Shown here one piece after another: positions 63,350 through 64,000 of a DNA stretch of 64,000 nt (position 1 is its first letter; the number at the start of each line of letters is the position of its first letter). The notes under the pieces were generated by a model. That model did no database searches and was not told where the DNA came from. It worked only from the letters and a program-made list of their open reading frames with translations. The stretch is from the NCBI GenBank assembly GCA_007258455.2, contig VDFB02358134.1, positions 214,063,731-214,127,730 on the forward strand. The letters run 5' to 3'. The DNA is from Sequoia sempervirens. Lineage: Eukaryota > Streptophyta > Pinopsida > Cupressales > Cupressaceae. The translations under genes and the position numbers were made by a program.

Positions 63350-63477
63350 TGAACCATAAATTTTTGGGGCTCGACACTCTCATACACTTCTAGGATTTTG
63401 CACCTAAAAGGAGAGAGGAATCCCAAAAATCTAGAGGGCTCACTCAAGACTAATGCAAATATGATTGAAATATGTCT

Positions 63478-64000
63478 TGATGAGGGTGCAACCCGAGACT
63501 TAGAAAATAACCCACAACAAGAGAATAATTTTATTATTCAAAAAATGGAGCTTCCTACATGCAGAGGATCTCAAATCCCCAAGTTCTATAGCAGATGCAA
63601 GTTACAGAAAGCTACAGAATAACCCTTTCGCAATATGTGAGCTTGTCCCCCAAAAAGTTGCCCAAAAAATTAGAAACCCGCCCATAAATAGAGCTCCTCT
63701 TTAGTTTGGAGCCAAAACAACATTCAAATTTGAGTTTAGGCGGTTTGGCGCCAAAAAATTACAACTTGAAGTTCAAATTTCAAAAGAACATTTGCAATTG
63801 TATCTTCTAGAAAGTGTGCCAACTTCCTGTGCCATAACTTTTGATCTGGTACTCTGATTCGCGAACCGCTTGAACCGTTGGAAAGGTCTCGAAGTCAAGA
63901 ACGCGCTCAATATTTGCTATGCCAATTTCAGCAAGTTTTGAGGCCGATTCGGGAGCTCTAAGTACCTCAAATCCCACTCGAAAGATTTTCAGGTGCAAAT
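63478..64000. other. Unrelated, more GC-rich sequence at right edge
   Basis: It has less A/T bias than the rest and contains phrases such as AACCGTTGGAAAGGTCTCG, which I associate with long non-coding regions of plant LTR elements. A minus-strand frame is open from 63998 to 63807 but has no family I recognise. Probably the edge of another retroelement. Confidence 0.4.

Larger units (their letters stand above)
49195..63477 (+). repeat. Copy 2 of the ~14-kb segmental duplication
   Basis: Collinear with 1-22348. The right breakpoint is at 63477, after TATGTCT; the sequence then becomes unrelated, whereas copy 1 continues in the beta LTR for another 1.4 kb. The left breakpoint cannot be seen, because copy 1 starts outside the window. 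It lacks the GGCCC-flanked insertion, which gives the empty site for that element. Confidence 0.9.
56899..63477 (-). mobile_element. LTR retrotransposon beta2 (5' LTR truncated)
   Basis: 3' LTR 56899-58510, interior 58511-63349 (4,839 bp), and only 128 bp of the 5' LTR (63350-63477), where the duplicated block ends. The interior is uninterrupted and shows the layout better than beta1: leader, one long broken ORF, untranslated tail, polypurine tract. No RT, RNase H or integrase motif (no YxDD, no HHCC) was found on either strand. Confidence 0.88.

Overview
This is nuclear DNA of a large, repeat-rich plant genome. It is AT-rich, has long gene-free stretches, and holds LTR-retrotransposons, a Ty1/copia relic, TIR elements and a broken DUF26/Gnk2 cysteine-rich gene. 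A gymnosperm, probably a conifer, is my best guess from the style of the repeats, but no marker gene proves it. I see no intact host gene, rRNA, tRNA or CRISPR array. Almost every coding trace is a decayed mobile-element gene.

Layout. (1) 1-23754 holds two minus-strand LTR elements of one lineage, alpha1 (1-6193) and beta1 (11171-23754), with about 5 kb of non-coding repeat DNA between them. A 4,922-bp TG...CA element with a 5-bp target duplication (16163-21084) has landed inside beta1. (2) 23755-31030 is AT-rich and almost empty apart from the Gnk2-domain pseudogene (27940-28506). (3) About 31.0-43.5 kb looks like one large decayed DNA transposon with two convergent genes. A plus-strand DDE-type transposase pseudogene (32010-35480) has a duplicated last exon at 35.6-35.9 kb. 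A minus-strand multi-exon gene of unknown function (about 40916-37700) has an upstream tandem paralogue (41948-41548). Repeats carrying TTTGATCCCCTTAAG-type motifs lie in a transposase intron, between the two genes and at the right edge. (4) 43.5-49.1 kb holds TTTAGGG-like and AGGGTTTT repeats, a Ty1/copia gag relic with a primer-binding site, and the second of two inverted 0.78-kb TIR elements. (5) 49110-63477 is a second copy, in direct orientation, of region 1: alpha2, spacer and beta2 in the same order. It has two internal deletions and lacks the 4.9-kb insertion. (6) 63478-64000 is unrelated, more GC-rich repeat sequence.

History read from the sequence: alpha and beta inserted first (alpha has target duplication GTTTG). 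The block of about 14 kb was then duplicated. After that, copy 1 gained the 4.9-kb element and copy 2 lost 2,570 bp and 835 bp.

How the genes would have worked: beta encodes a disordered N-terminal region, a retropepsin (DNGSS active site, LLGRPW flap-side motif), a G-patch and a C-terminal Cys/His knuckle. No reverse transcriptase, RNase H or integrase is recognisable, so it must have depended on a partner element. The two-gene DNA transposon is the best candidate for an undescribed system. Its second gene matches no family I know and is built from short exons whose lengths are all multiples of three.
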